From Nocardia terrae (GTDB lineage Bacteria; Actinomycetota; Actinomycetes; Mycobacteriales; Mycobacteriaceae): a stretch of 64,000 nucleotides of DNA. Positions within the stretch are counted from its first letter, which is position 1; every line of letters starts with the position of its first letter. The stretch is taken from assembly GCF_009760405.1 (NCBI RefSeq), contig NZ_WRPP01000001.1, positions 1,736,001 to 1,800,000 of the forward strand, given 5' to 3'. The translations under genes and the position numbers were made by a program. A model generated the notes under the pieces. It was not told the DNA's origin. It ran no database searches and worked only from the letters and a program-made list of their open reading frames with translations. This document shows, one piece after another, positions 26,757 through 36,030 of this stretch.

Positions 26757-28544
26757 ATGTTCGGTAGACGACGACTGCTAGCGGCCGGCTCTGTGCTGGC
26801 CGGGCTGCTGTTCACAGCGGCCGCAGTGCCGAACCCGGTCCTGGCGACACCGGCCGACCCGGTGACGGCCAGTGGCGAGTTGTATCCGGCCCCGGATCAT
26901 TATCCCGCACCACAGCAGCCGGATCCTTCCTATGTGTTCTCCGAGATCGGGCAGTTGTTCTCGGGGTCCGCCGTGGACGCGATGACGCCCGGGCAGGTGG
27001 AATACTTCATCAAGGCAGGCATCCTGACCAACGCGAAGTTGCTGGCACAGCCGTTCGCCGATCTGGCCAAGCCGGAGACGTGGCGTACGCCCGAAGGTGC
27101 GGCTCCGGCCGCCGCGGCGGCGCAGAAGATCGCCGACGCGCTGATCCACCTGCCGCCCTTCGGCCTCACCGCCCCGCCGCACCCGGCCTACCTGCCCGAC
27201 TGGAACCATGACGGGGTCTTCGGCGTCACTCCGGGCAGTCTCGACGACGTAGCGGACGCCAACCTCGACGACGACTTCGACGATCCACAGGCATCGTGGG
27301 CGCATTTCCGGTTGCCGTGCAACAACTCCGACGGCTCGGTCTGGTTCGAGACGTCCGACGGGACCTGCGCGCCCGGCGACTCCGGAGCCGACTTCAAGCT
27401 CGGCATCGTGAAGAAGTTCCGAATGGTCAATTCACGAGGGGTGTCACTGGCGGGCAAGGCGTTCTTCCCGGCGGGAGTCGATCCCGACCATCCCGACGCG
27501 AACACGAAATTCCCTGTCACAGTAGGACTTCCGGGGGCCGCCGAGACCGCGAACGACGTCGGCATGTATTCCGAGGCCGCTGCGCGCGACGGCTACGTCA
27601 GCTTCGTCGTCTCGCAGGCCGGTCAGCCCGCCAGCGACGGCAACCTCACCGACATCTGGATGGACGCGCCATTGCAGCTGCCGAACTGCGGCTGGGCGTC
27701 CGGATCGTGCCTCGACGCCCAGGACGCGGTGCGCTGGGTCCACGGCGACGACATCACACCGATCGTCGACCTGCACAATGAGGTCGCCAACCTCCTGAAC
27801 GGGAAGGCCCCCAGGCTGATTCGACTGGATCCGGCCTACACACCCGTCGGGGTCAACCAACTCAATCCGTGGCTGTCGATGCTCGACCTCGACCACATCA
27901 ACCTGTGGGGCCAGTCCATCGGCTCCATCGGCACCTCCAACTATCTCGACTATCAGGCGATGGGACACGGCTGGGACGGCCGGCCGCTCCCGCACGTGTC
28001 GGCCTTCGCCGGGATGTCCGGCTTCACCCAGCATCCGGCGTCGGCGGCGGTGATGTACCAGACCGCGGACTTCGACTTCCCCGGACTCAACCAGTACGGG
28101 GTCGTCTTCCCGAATGCCCTGTTCCAGTCCACCGACGGCCCGATCGGCACCAAGGACCTCTACGACATGGAGCGGCGCGACCCACGCAGCACCAACCCGA
28201 TGATGTTCATCACCGACGAGGGCGGCTTCCACACCGACTCGATCAACCTGCTGGGAATTCCGCACGCTGCGCCGGCACCGGCGCTGTCGGTGCACTACGC
28301 GATGGACTGGTTCGACTGCTACGGCCGCGCGGACGTGCGCCAGGCCGCCTGCGACGGCCTGCGCAAGCCCTACCCCGGCCTGTCGCGCGCCGTGGCCACC
28401 GAATACGCACCCGATGGCCACAACGGGCCCAGCTACTGTGTGACCATCCCGGACCGCGCCACCCTCGAACAGGTCCTGCGTCCGCAGATCTTCATGCAAA
28501 ACCTCACTGGCCCATCCTGGTACGACTGCACACCCCAGCAATAA
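26757..28544 (+). CDS. Exported alpha/beta-hydrolase-like protein, paralog of 4791-6524
   Basis: A 595-residue exported protein. Signal peptide MFGRRRLLAAGSVLAGLLFT, cleavage near VLATP. It shares with the protein at 4791-6524 the motifs PDWNHDG, GQSIGSIGTSNYL (near residue 384), GFHTDSINLLGIP, WFDCYGRAD and TIPDRATLEQ. The GQSIG elbow suggests a serine hydrolase acting outside the cell, but no family is recognised with certainty. A GAGGGGAGAG Shine-Dalgarno lies five bases before the ATG. It may be transcribed separately from the fusion gene, 207 bases upstream. Confidence 0.78.
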   Translation: MFGRRRLLAAGSVLAGLLFTAAAVPNPVLATPADPVTASGELYPAPDHYPAPQQPDPSYVFSEIGQLFSGSAVDAMTPGQVEYFIKAGILTNAKLLAQPFADLAKPETWRTPEGAAPAAAAAQKIADALIHLPPFGLTAPPHPAYLPDWNHDGVFGVTPGSLDDVADANLDDDFDDPQASWAHFRLPCNNSDGSVWFETSDGTCAPGDSGADFKLGIVKKFRMVNSRGVSLAGKAFFPAGVDPDHPDANTKFPVTVGLPGAAETANDVGMYSEAAARDGYVSFVVSQAGQPASDGNLTDIWMDAPLQLPNCGWASGSCLDAQDAVRWVHGDDITPIVDLHNEVANLLNGKAPRLIRLDPAYTPVGVNQLNPWLSMLDLDHINLWGQSIGSIGTSNYLDYQAMGHGWDGRPLPHVSAFAGMSGFTQHPASAAVMYQTADFDFPGLNQYGVVFPNALFQSTDGPIGTKDLYDMERRDPRSTNPMMFITDEGGFHTDSINLLGIPHAAPAPALSVHYAMDWFDCYGRADVRQAACDGLRKPYPGLSRAVATEYAPDGHNGPSYCVTIPDRATLEQVLRPQIFMQNLTGPSWYDCTPQQ

Positions 28545-28918
28545 CAACACCACACCTCTCCTCTGACGATCAACGTGGATCGCGGGCAGCCACGCCAAAA
28601 CCGCAGCGGAGGATCGTACGGTGCGGCGGTCGTCGGTGTGAATGACGCACCGCCGACGACGAACTGCCCGATCAGCAGGTCCTCATCTCGCCGGACCGGC
28701 CGATGCCACGCAAGAAGCGTCAGGTCAGTACTTTCGAGCCCCCGCCGCCACTGCTCGGCGTCTACGATGGCGGGGCGCGGCCACCGCTGACTCAGTTGTG
28801 TTGCACACAAATACAATTGATCCCGCGGTGGTCGCTCTACGTCCAGCCCGTCAGCCGGCATCGTCGAGGGCCGCCGGTCTGGCTGGAACACTTGGGTGAT
28901 CGAGCGGGGGAGAACGCG
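28545..28918. other. Gap before the kinase gene; candidate promoter with inverted repeat
   Basis: No gene is seen. TTGTG-TTGCA-CACAA at 28796-28810 is a perfect 5-bp inverted repeat. It is followed directly by TACAAT at 28812-28817, a good -10 hexamer about 100 bases before the kinase start. A clear -35 at proper spacing is lacking, so a regulated promoter here is plausible but unproven. Confidence 0.35.
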
Positions 28919-30826
28919 ATGGAGGGTGCGTACAGCGGGACGCTGGGCGGGTACGCGATCACCGGCTTGATCGGCCAGGGCGGGATGGGAACGGTGTACC
29001 GGGCCCGGCATCCGCGACTACCTCTCGTGGTGGCGCTCAAGGTCCTCAATCGGGACGCGTCGGCCGATCCGGAACTGCGGGCCAGGTTCGAACGAGAAGC
29101 AGCCGTCGTCGCGCACCTGGATCATCCGGGCATCGTGTCGATCCTGGACTGCGGTCTCGAGAACGAACAGCTATGGCTGGCCATGCAATACATCGAAGGG
29201 ACCGATGCCAGCCGACTCGATCCCCGCGCGGTGACCACCGAGCGGGCGGTGCGGATCATCGGGGAAGTCGCAAACGCACTCGATTACGCACACGGCCGGG
29301 GCGTGCTGCACCGGGACGGGAAGCCCGCGAACATCCTGCTGGCATCCGAGCAGGCCGGGCGTGCGGAACGCGCAGTGCTCACCGACTTCGGCATTTCCCG
29401 CTTGCTGAGCGCCAACACCCAGCTGACCTCGACGGGAACCTTCACCGGCACACTGGCTTTCGCTTCCCCCGAACACCTCTCCGGTCTCGAGATCGATCAC
29501 CGCTCCGATCAGTACTCTCTGGCCTGCACACTGTTCGCGCTGCTCGAGGGCCGCACCCCATTCACCGCGAGCGATCCCGGCCAGGTGGTGGCTGGGCATC
29601 TAGCGAAACCAGTTCCGCCGCTGGTCCGCCCCGACGCGCCGCCGCAGCTGGATGCTGTGATCGCGCGGGCGATGGCGAAGAACCCCGCCGCCCGTTTCAC
29701 CAGCGCCAGGGAGTTCGCGGCTGCCGCGTATCAGGCGATATCCGGGTCGGCCGTCCGGCAGACGACACAGCATCGGGCGAGGCCGGCCGATCGCCATCAC
29801 GCTCCGACCGATGCCGATTCCGCTCCACTCGAATCTGCCGCCGAAGGCGGGTCGTCGCAGCCGAATGCCTCGCCGACCCCGCGAACCCCGACCCGGTCGG
29901 ATCCGCCCCCGTCACCTCGGTGGGCCCGGCTCGGCGGTATCGCCCTGATTGCGACCGTCGTCCTCGCCGCCGCGGCGGGCCTGGTGTATTTCACCGGCAG
30001 CTCGCACAGCCCCCCGAGCCCGCACCCCACGACCACCACACCCACCGTCACGACGATCGCTCCGACCACCACGCCGCCGGTGGGGAACACCGGTGACGTC
30101 CGCTTCGACAAGCTGCTCGGGGCCCACCCGATGTTCCTCGCCGCCGGAGTGAGTCCAGCGCAGGTGGATTGCCAACTACCAGCGTGGTCCACCGCCGAGA
30201 ACGCCAAACACGCCTACTACCAGGCTGAACTCAACTGCCTCGATTCCGCCTGGCAAACCGTGCTGACCCGGTTCGGCTACACCGGACACCCGGTAACGCT
30301 GTACACCGGCAACAGCAGCGACTATCACGGCGCCTGCACGGCGTACTACGCGCATCAAACGTTCTACTGTCCCACCGATGACAGCGTCATCATGCCGATC
30401 GACCAAACCACCGGCTACGACCAGGGCAGCGACACCCAGGTACTGGCCCTCTTGTACGGGTACCACCTGCAGAGCATCCTGGGCATCCTCAGCGAGGTCA
30501 CCATCCGGGTGTCGCAGGTCGGTGACGGCTCCGAGGCCGGCCTGCGGATCGACCGCCAGTATTCGCTGCAGGCCCGCTGCCTGGCCGGAATGTTCTTCGG
30601 CGTCAACGTCGGCCACAGATCGATCACCTCGAGCCTGTTCGACGCGGTCGTGGCCGGCACGGGCGGCGACACCCCAGGCCAACCTCGAATCCTGGGCAGC
30701 AACGAGAACGCTGTCCGCTGGTTGCGCTGGGGCTATAGTCCCAGCGCCGACATCACTATCAAGGCCCAGCCCTCCACCTTCGAATGCAACCCCTGGAACC
30801 CCCACGACCCCGCCTGGATCGAGTAG
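28919..30826 (+). CDS. Membrane Ser/Thr protein kinase with a degenerate zinc-metallopeptidase outer domain
   Basis: A 635-residue receptor kinase. The Hanks-type kinase domain (about 10-275) has the glycine loop GQGGMGTV, lysine in ALKVL, HRDGKPAN near 131-138, DFG at 156-158 and SPEHL; all catalytic residues are present. A Pro/Ser/Thr-rich linker leads to one membrane helix (about 338-360). The outer part (about 395-635) resembles the neutral zinc metallopeptidase family (YpfJ type): HQTFYCPTDDSVIMPID, then YGYHLQSILGI, then SLQARCLAGMFFG and a final FECNPW. The HExxH zinc site is replaced by LLYGY, and the later acidic ligand is lost as well. ATG at 28919 follows GGGGGAGAA. It is probably a sensor reading a ligand with a dead enzyme fold. 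Confidence 0.85.
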   Translation: MEGAYSGTLGGYAITGLIGQGGMGTVYRARHPRLPLVVALKVLNRDASADPELRARFEREAAVVAHLDHPGIVSILDCGLENEQLWLAMQYIEGTDASRLDPRAVTTERAVRIIGEVANALDYAHGRGVLHRDGKPANILLASEQAGRAERAVLTDFGISRLLSANTQLTSTGTFTGTLAFASPEHLSGLEIDHRSDQYSLACTLFALLEGRTPFTASDPGQVVAGHLAKPVPPLVRPDAPPQLDAVIARAMAKNPAARFTSAREFAAAAYQAISGSAVRQTTQHRARPADRHHAPTDADSAPLESAAEGGSSQPNASPTPRTPTRSDPPPSPRWARLGGIALIATVVLAAAAGLVYFTGSSHSPPSPHPTTTTPTVTTIAPTTTPPVGNTGDVRFDKLLGAHPMFLAAGVSPAQVDCQLPAWSTAENAKHAYYQAELNCLDSAWQTVLTRFGYTGHPVTLYTGNSSDYHGACTAYYAHQTFYCPTDDSVIMPIDQTTGYDQGSDTQVLALLYGYHLQSILGILSEVTIRVSQVGDGSEAGLRIDRQYSLQARCLAGMFFGVNVGHRSITSSLFDAVVAGTGGDTPGQPRILGSNENAVRWLRWGYSPSADITIKAQPSTFECNPWNPHDPAWIE

Positions 30827-30827
30827 C

Positions 30828-30851
30828 TTTGCCTCGGCGATGCCGAAGCAA
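30828..30851. terminator. Hairpin after the kinase gene
   Basis: TTGC-C-TCGGC-GAT-GCCGA-A-GCAA forms a stem with one internal mismatch, starting within two bases of the kinase stop. There is no T-run. A terminator role is inferred from position. Confidence 0.45.
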
Positions 30852-30989
30852 GGCCACCCCCGACTGAGAAATTCCTGTGAGACATTCGTGCCGTAGCCTT
30901 GCTCGCTCTGGCGATGGTGAATTCACCTGTGGCCGTTGGAAGGACGACAAGAGGCATCGAAGATCGATGGGCTGAGATCTTTTGTCGCA

Positions 30990-31271
30990 CAAGGGTTCGT
31001 ACGTGCGGGATACAGAGGAATCGAGATCACCTGCGGTGGCTTCCTCGACCGCCGTGAAGTGGTGGCCGTGGTCGGTGAGGAAATGCAAATAGTGGCGACC
31101 ACCGCGGTCGGCGTGACGCCACGCGTCCTTGCCGGTGCGCTTCAAGTAGGCTCCGAGCACCAGTCCTAGGGTGATCACCTGGCAGCGACCGGGTTTCGCG
31201 TTGGCGATCTCCCTCAGCAACTCGCTGCGCCACCCGGTGATTCCCAGCAGCGCATGCGAAGTGCTCGTCAT
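30990..31271 (-). pseudogene. ORF remnant of unknown family
   Basis: The minus strand from ATG 31271 encodes a plausible globular start (MTSTSHALLGITGWRSELL, then GRCQVITLGLVLGAY and TGKDAWRH) for about 85 residues. It then drifts into low-complexity arginine-rich sequence that ends at 30759 inside the kinase 3' end. This looks like the 5' part of a gene whose remainder was lost or frameshifted. I do not recognise the family. Otherwise the 30852-31413 gap holds nothing I can name. Confidence 0.3.
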
Positions 31272-31413
31272 CGTCCCCCACGGGGCATCTCCGCGCCGTC
31301 CGCTCTTGCCGAATGTCGTACAAGTGCTTGGGTTGCATCGGTGATTCAGGATCCTGCGCCGGAGTGGGTCTCACCAGCTTGTGGCGGTGTGGGATTCGGT
31401 GTGCGGGAATCGG

Positions 31414-32499
31414 TCAGTCGAGCGATCGGCTGGCCAAGCGGGTGACCGTGTTGCGTTCGTATGCGTTGTATTCGGTGTCTTCCCAGAGTCGCAGTGGCAC
31501 ACCGCGCAGGTGGCGGCCGTGGGGGTCGAGGAGGTGGCCGCCGAGTTTGACCGGCCACATGGTGACGGCGCGGTCGGCGATGGTGAGTGCGGGGAATCGG
31601 TCGGCGAGGCGTTTTTCGAACTCGGCGAGGTCGGCGACCGAGCGCAGCCACACCTGCAGCAGTAGGTTGTGGGTGCCGGTCAGTTCGGCGCAGAGGCGAG
31701 TTTCCCTGAGCTGTGCGAGTTCTCGTGCTATGCGGGTGGTGTCCGCGGGGCCGGTCGCGCACCATAGGTGGGCGCCGATCGGCCAGCCTGATACCACGCG
31801 CGCGACTTCGATCCGGTAGGTGAGTGCGCCGTCGGCTTCGATTGCCGCCAGCCGTCGTCGCACGGTGGGTGTGGACAGCCCGGTGCGCGCGGCGAGGCGG
31901 GACAGCGAGGCGCGGGGATCGTCGGAGATCGCGCGCGCCAACTCCATGTCGCGCTGCTGGATCGCGCGGGTCGGCAGATGATCGGGCCGCGTCCGATCCG
32001 GTTGGTTCGCTCGTTTCAGCTTGGTTTCGTCGACTCGGTCCAACCGCCATTGACCGGGGGAGGAGTGGACGACCACCAGAATGTCGGCGTTGAGGCCGAC
32101 CACGCCGGGGATTCGGGCCAGTCGCAGGTCTCGGTAGCGGGCCAGTTGTGCGAGGTCGGCCACGATCGCGGTCACCAGCATGCTGCGGCGAGCGGAGACG
32201 TGTTCGAGGTTGAGCACGTGTGAGTCGTGGCCGATGATCCGGGCGATCTCGTGGACGCGGTCGGGTGCGCAGTCGACCTCGATGAAGGCCGCCTGCACAC
32301 TGCGGTTCTCGAGTCGCGTCGCGCGACAGGCCATCCAGGCGTTGCCCGCCTGTTCGAGGCGGCTCCAGCGCCGCGCGGCGGTGGTGGCGTCGATGCCGAG
32401 AGCGTCGCCGATGGCCTGCCAGTCCGCTCGGGGCGCGACTTGCAGTGCGGTGATCAGCAGATAATCGAGTTCGTCTAGCTGGCTGTGTGGATCTCGCAT
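31414..32499 (-). CDS. Tandem Lrp/AsnC-type regulator
   Basis: A 361-residue regulator built of two Lrp/AsnC units: helix-turn-helix 1 at about 10-60 (DWQAIGDALGIDATTAARRW) with a following RAM-like domain, then helix-turn-helix 2 at about 190-240 (SRLAARTGLSTPTVRRRL) with a second RAM-like domain. Ordinary Lrp proteins are about 150 residues, so this is a fused form common in actinobacteria. It probably senses an amino acid or small acid. It is divergent from the exported glycine-zipper gene at 32631, across 131 bases. A second protein of the same design is at 47165-48211. Confidence 0.85.
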   Translation of the reverse strand: MRDPHSQLDELDYLLITALQVAPRADWQAIGDALGIDATTAARRWSRLEQAGNAWMACRATRLENRSVQAAFIEVDCAPDRVHEIARIIGHDSHVLNLEHVSARRSMLVTAIVADLAQLARYRDLRLARIPGVVGLNADILVVVHSSPGQWRLDRVDETKLKRANQPDRTRPDHLPTRAIQQRDMELARAISDDPRASLSRLAARTGLSTPTVRRRLAAIEADGALTYRIEVARVVSGWPIGAHLWCATGPADTTRIARELAQLRETRLCAELTGTHNLLLQVWLRSVADLAEFEKRLADRFPALTIADRAVTMWPVKLGGHLLDPHGRHLRGVPLRLWEDTEYNAYERNTVTRLASRSLD

Positions 32500-32630
32500 C
32501 TCAATTCCCGCATGTCACTGCCGTCGTTTTCCTCTTTGCTGCAGATTTCAGGCCGGCCTCGATGTGATGCGCACCATAGTCGCAGTCGGTCGAAAGAATC
32601 GTGACCGGCAGCACACAGGAAGGTCATCGC

Positions 32631-33392
32631 ATGAGTGTTCGGGCTCTTACCGTCGTCGCATTGCCGGTCATCGCCGCTGTCGGCCTGGGCGCCGGATCCG
32701 CCGCTGCCACACCGGATTCCGTCGACACGGCAGCGATCCACTACACAGTGAACAGGTCCGGAGACTCCGCTGTACTCAGCGCGCCCGGCGCCCGGTTGTC
32801 GGCCGCCGACGGTCAACTCATGATCGCGGATGCCAGCGGTGCTGTGGCGGCCTCGATTCCGTTGTCGTATCGGATGGACGCGACCGCGTACCCGATCGAT
32901 CTGCGCATCGACGGTGACACCGCCACTCTCACACCGGTACGCGCGAACGGTGTCGCGGTGATCGATAGGGCGGGGCCTACGGACATGGTGCCGGCCTCGA
33001 AGCTGGAATCCGTGGCCGAATCCTTCAATATCCGTGACCAGCAGGCGTTGCTCGCGCTGGGCCAGCGGGCGGGCATCGGCAGCGTGACCAGCGCGGTGCT
33101 GGGTGCGATCGTCGGCGGTGGGGCGGGATGCCTGCTCGGTGCGGCTGTCGGTGCGACCGCGGCCGGTGTCGCGACGCTGCTCGCGGGCCTGCTGCCCGGC
33201 GCAGCGATCGGCTGCCTGGTGGGTATGGGCACCTTGGGCCCGATCGGCGCGGTCGGCGGCCTGATCACGGTGGGCGGCCCGATCCTGGCTTGGTCTGCGT
33301 TCCAATACTTCTCGACCATTCTCTCGCCGTGCACGGGGCCGGCCCTGTACTGCCAGGATCCGGCCACCGTGCCATCGGCTCCCAAGCCCTGA
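32631..33392 (+). CDS. Exported glycine-zipper protein
   Basis: A 253-residue protein of unknown function. The ATG follows AGGAAGG. A signal peptide (cleavage near GSAAA-TP) is followed by a beta-rich region and a long Gly/Ala-rich hydrophobic stretch (about 140-235, including AIVGGGAGCLLGAAVGATAAG) resembling glycine-zipper membrane or pore segments. The gene at 48975-49694 encodes a paralog of the same architecture. Two cysteines close to the C-terminus (SPCTGPALYCQD) may form a disulfide. It is divergent from a tandem Lrp regulator. A membrane-inserting or channel role is speculation. Confidence 0.78.
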   Translation: MSVRALTVVALPVIAAVGLGAGSAAATPDSVDTAAIHYTVNRSGDSAVLSAPGARLSAADGQLMIADASGAVAASIPLSYRMDATAYPIDLRIDGDTATLTPVRANGVAVIDRAGPTDMVPASKLESVAESFNIRDQQALLALGQRAGIGSVTSAVLGAIVGGGAGCLLGAAVGATAAGVATLLAGLLPGAAIGCLVGMGTLGPIGAVGGLITVGGPILAWSAFQYFSTILSPCTGPALYCQDPATVPSAPKP

Positions 33393-33418
33393 GACGGGAT
33401 GAAGCGTCATCGCTGGAG

Positions 33419-35323
33419 CTACTCCGGTGTGACGATGGCGAAGTCGGGGTTGGGTTCGTCGAACAGGCCCGCGAGTTTGACGAAGCTCTGGGCGTCGCCG
33501 TCGATGGTGATTGCACCGGTTTGCACGGCCGCGCCCAAGTCCTCACCGGCGAGCAGTACGCCGATGAGGGTGGCGCGGGTGAGGGTGAAGGTCACGTCGG
33601 CGGGCGGGAGTTTGTCGCCGTCGCGGCGGTCGAAGTGGATGAGCACGCCGTTGCGCAGTTCGAGGCGGTGGGTGCGTTTCTCGTCGGTGAAAATCCAGTC
33701 GCTGACGGCCTTTTCGTGCCATGCCTTGGGTCCGTCGAGGCGTAGCGACATGGCGTCGAAGACCTGGTCGATGGTCAGGGCGGCCATCATGGTGGGGGAG
33801 TTCGCCTTGGTGGGGGTGCCGATGTTGCCGTTGCGTAGTTCGTAGGCGCCCATGAGGAAGAAGTTGCGCCAGGTGGCGTTCTCGGCGCCGTAGCCCAGCT
33901 GTTCGAAGGTGCTGGCCTGCAAGGTCTTCGCGGCCTCGTTGGTCGGGTCGGCGAAGATGACGTAGTTGACGACCTGGGCGACCCAGCGGTAGTCGCCGTT
34001 GTCGAAGGCCACCCGCGCCTTGCGTAGCACCTCCTCGGCGCCGCCCATGAATTCCACATGGCGGGTGGCTGATTCGACCGGTGGGTGCTCCCACAGGTGC
34101 GCGGGGTTGCCGTCGAACCAGCCCATGTAGCGCTGGTAGATGGCCTTCACATTGTGGCTGACCGAACCGTAGTAGCCGTGGGTGCTCCAGGCCGCGTTCA
34201 GCGCCGGTGGCAGTTGGATGGTCTCGGCGATCTCGGCGCCGACATAGCCTTGGTTGAGGCGGCGCAGGGTCTGGTCGTGCAGGTAGGCGTACAGGTCTCG
34301 TTGCAGGGCAAGGTATTCCACCAGGCGTTCGGTGCCCCAGGTGGGCCAGTGGTGGGAGGCGAACACGACGTCGGAGTCGTAGCCGAACAGGTTGATCGAC
34401 TCGGTCAGGTACTGCGACCATACGTGCGGGTCGCGCACCAGCGCCCCGCGTAGGGTCAGCAGGTTGTGCAGGGTGTGGGTGGCGTTCTCGGCCATGCACA
34501 GGGCCCGATGGTCGGGGAAGTAGAAGTTCATCTCCGACGGGGCCTCGGTGCCGGGGGTGATCTGGAAGACGATGCGCACTCCGTCGATCGTGTGTTCCTG
34601 CCCGGTCTCGGTGATGTCGAGGGTCGGTGCGATGAGGGTGACGGTGCCGGTCGAGGTGGTCTGTCCGAGGCCGGCTCCCACCTGTCCCTTGGGGCCGCGG
34701 GGCAGGGCCGCGCCGTACATGTAGGCGGCGCGGCGTGCCATGGCGGTTCCGGCGTAAACGTTTTCGGCAACCGCGTGTTCGAGGAATCCTGCGGGTGCGA
34801 TGACCGGGCAGCGGCCCGCGTCCACGTCTTCTTGCGTGGTGACGCCGAGTGCGCCACCGAAGTGGTCGACGTGGGAGTGGGTGTAGATCAGTCCGGTCAC
34901 CGGCTTGTCGCCGCGGTGTGCACGGTAGAGATCGAGTCCGGCCTTGGCGGTTTCGGCGGAGATGAGCGGGTCGATGACGATCACGCCGGTCCGGCCCTCG
35001 ATCAGGGTCATGTTCGACAGGTCGAGTCCGCGGATCTGATAGATCCCCTCGGTGACCTCGTAGAGACCCTGGCGGATGTTGAGCCCGGACTGCCGCCACA
35101 GGCTGGGGTGCACCGACGCCGGGCAGGCGCCGTTGAGGAAGCCGTAGGAGTCGTTGTCCCACACCACGTTACCGTCGGCGTCGGTGACGACGCCGGGTTC
35201 GAGCGCGGCCAGAAACCCGCGGTCGGCGTCCTGCTGATCGGTGGTGTCGGCGAAGGGCAGCTCTGCGGTGGCCCGCTGCTGCTGGTCGAGAATGTACTGA
35301 CTCGGATCGGTCATCGTGCTCAC
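33419..35323 (-). CDS. Alkylsulfatase, metallo-beta-lactamase fold (SdsA type)
   Basis: A 634-residue enzyme expected to hydrolyse alkyl sulfate esters such as SDS to alcohol and sulfate. The zinc motif HSHVDHFGG lies near residues 148-156, with ENATHTLHN and SHHWPTWG further on. A dimerisation region and a C-terminal SCP2-like lipid-binding domain (about 510-634) complete the SdsA architecture. Start codons crowd the 5' end: GTG at 35326 and 35323, ATG at 35314. GTG 35323 has AGGAGG six bases upstream. No signal peptide is seen. It follows the DUF3159-DUF202-DUF202 genes by 45 bases on the same strand and converges with the glycine-zipper gene. Confidence 0.9.
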   Translation of the reverse strand: MSTMTDPSQYILDQQQRATAELPFADTTDQQDADRGFLAALEPGVVTDADGNVVWDNDSYGFLNGACPASVHPSLWRQSGLNIRQGLYEVTEGIYQIRGLDLSNMTLIEGRTGVIVIDPLISAETAKAGLDLYRAHRGDKPVTGLIYTHSHVDHFGGALGVTTQEDVDAGRCPVIAPAGFLEHAVAENVYAGTAMARRAAYMYGAALPRGPKGQVGAGLGQTTSTGTVTLIAPTLDITETGQEHTIDGVRIVFQITPGTEAPSEMNFYFPDHRALCMAENATHTLHNLLTLRGALVRDPHVWSQYLTESINLFGYDSDVVFASHHWPTWGTERLVEYLALQRDLYAYLHDQTLRRLNQGYVGAEIAETIQLPPALNAAWSTHGYYGSVSHNVKAIYQRYMGWFDGNPAHLWEHPPVESATRHVEFMGGAEEVLRKARVAFDNGDYRWVAQVVNYVIFADPTNEAAKTLQASTFEQLGYGAENATWRNFFLMGAYELRNGNIGTPTKANSPTMMAALTIDQVFDAMSLRLDGPKAWHEKAVSDWIFTDEKRTHRLELRNGVLIHFDRRDGDKLPPADVTFTLTRATLIGVLLAGEDLGAAVQTGAITIDGDAQSFVKLAGLFDEPNPDFAIVTPE

Positions 35324-35368
35324 CACATGCCTCCTGTTCCGCCGGTGGTACCGGCGATCGACAATTTT

Positions 35369-35680
35369 CTAGACAGCCACCGGATCGGTCAGGCCGATCG
35401 CGGCGGCGACGAGTGCCACGCCCACGACCATCAGCGTCACCGCCGCGATCGGGAGTGCGCTGTCACGGATCTGTCCGTGCAGCAGGATCTGGTTGCGCCG
35501 CATGGCGATGAACGCCAAGGCGGTCAGCGTCAGCGCGGCGACGACCGGTGCGGCGCTCGCGCCGCGCCATCCGTTGCTGACGGCGTGATTGAGGAACAGG
35601 GCCGCGGTGCCCATGCACGCCACCGCGGTTCGCCGCCAGGCCAGGGCGGTCCGCTCGACGGCGAAGGTGGGGGCGGTCAC
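35369..35680 (-). CDS. DUF202 membrane protein (second of first pair)
   Basis: A 103-residue membrane protein of the DUF202 family. The family start is visible as FAVERTALAWRRTAVA, followed by about three membrane helices. The GTG start at 35680 overlaps the stop of the preceding DUF202 gene (GTGA). The family function is not established. The same two-gene arrangement recurs at 43605-44311, and in both places a sulfatase gene follows, which is the most informative context. Confidence 0.82.
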   Translation of the reverse strand: MTAPTFAVERTALAWRRTAVACMGTAALFLNHAVSNGWRGASAAPVVAALTLTALAFIAMRRNQILLHGQIRDSALPIAAVTLMVVGVALVAAAIGLTDPVAV

Positions 35681-36030
35681 CGGAACAACACCGCCCACGC
35701 CGCGAAGACCGAGACCACGGCGATACCGATCGCCAGAATGGGCACCATCCGGGTATCCCGCAGCGGCACACCGCGATTCATTGCGTCGCGGATGTCCTTC
35801 CAATGCTGGTACGCGCCGATCGAGACGACGATCGCCAGTGCGATGCAGCTCAATGCCAGCGCGCGCCGCACACCGGAATGATGGAATGGCTGAACGAGAG
35901 TATGGACGGCGACACCGCCGGCCAGCAGGCCGAGCGCGGTGCGGATCCACGCCAGGAAGGTGCGCTCGTTGGCCAGGGTGAACCGGTAGTCGACCGGGGT
36001 GTCCGGCACGGGCCGGGCGTCGCCGCTCAC
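35677..36030 (-). CDS. DUF202 (YidH-like) membrane protein (first of first pair)
   Basis: A 117-residue DUF202/YidH-like protein with the hallmark YRFTLANERTFLAWIRTALG near the N-terminus and three membrane helices. GTG at 36030 overlaps the DUF3159 stop (GTGA) and gives the same N-terminal spacing as the paralog at 43919-44311 (each begins a few residues before the P-[VI]-DYRFTLANERTF block). The longer frame to 36099 adds a proline-rich piece overlapping the upstream gene. The function is unknown; small size and coupling suggest a heteromeric complex with its DUF202 partner. Confidence 0.83.
   Translation of the reverse strand: MSGDARPVPDTPVDYRFTLANERTFLAWIRTALGLLAGGVAVHTLVQPFHHSGVRRALALSCIALAIVVSIGAYQHWKDIRDAMNRGVPLRDTRMVPILAIGIAVVSVFAAWAVLFR

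Noticed and set aside
30759..31271. An intact 170-residue gene between the kinase and the Lrp regulator
   Set aside because: Only the first half reads like a protein; the rest is Arg-rich and overlaps the kinase 3' end. It is kept only as a remnant.
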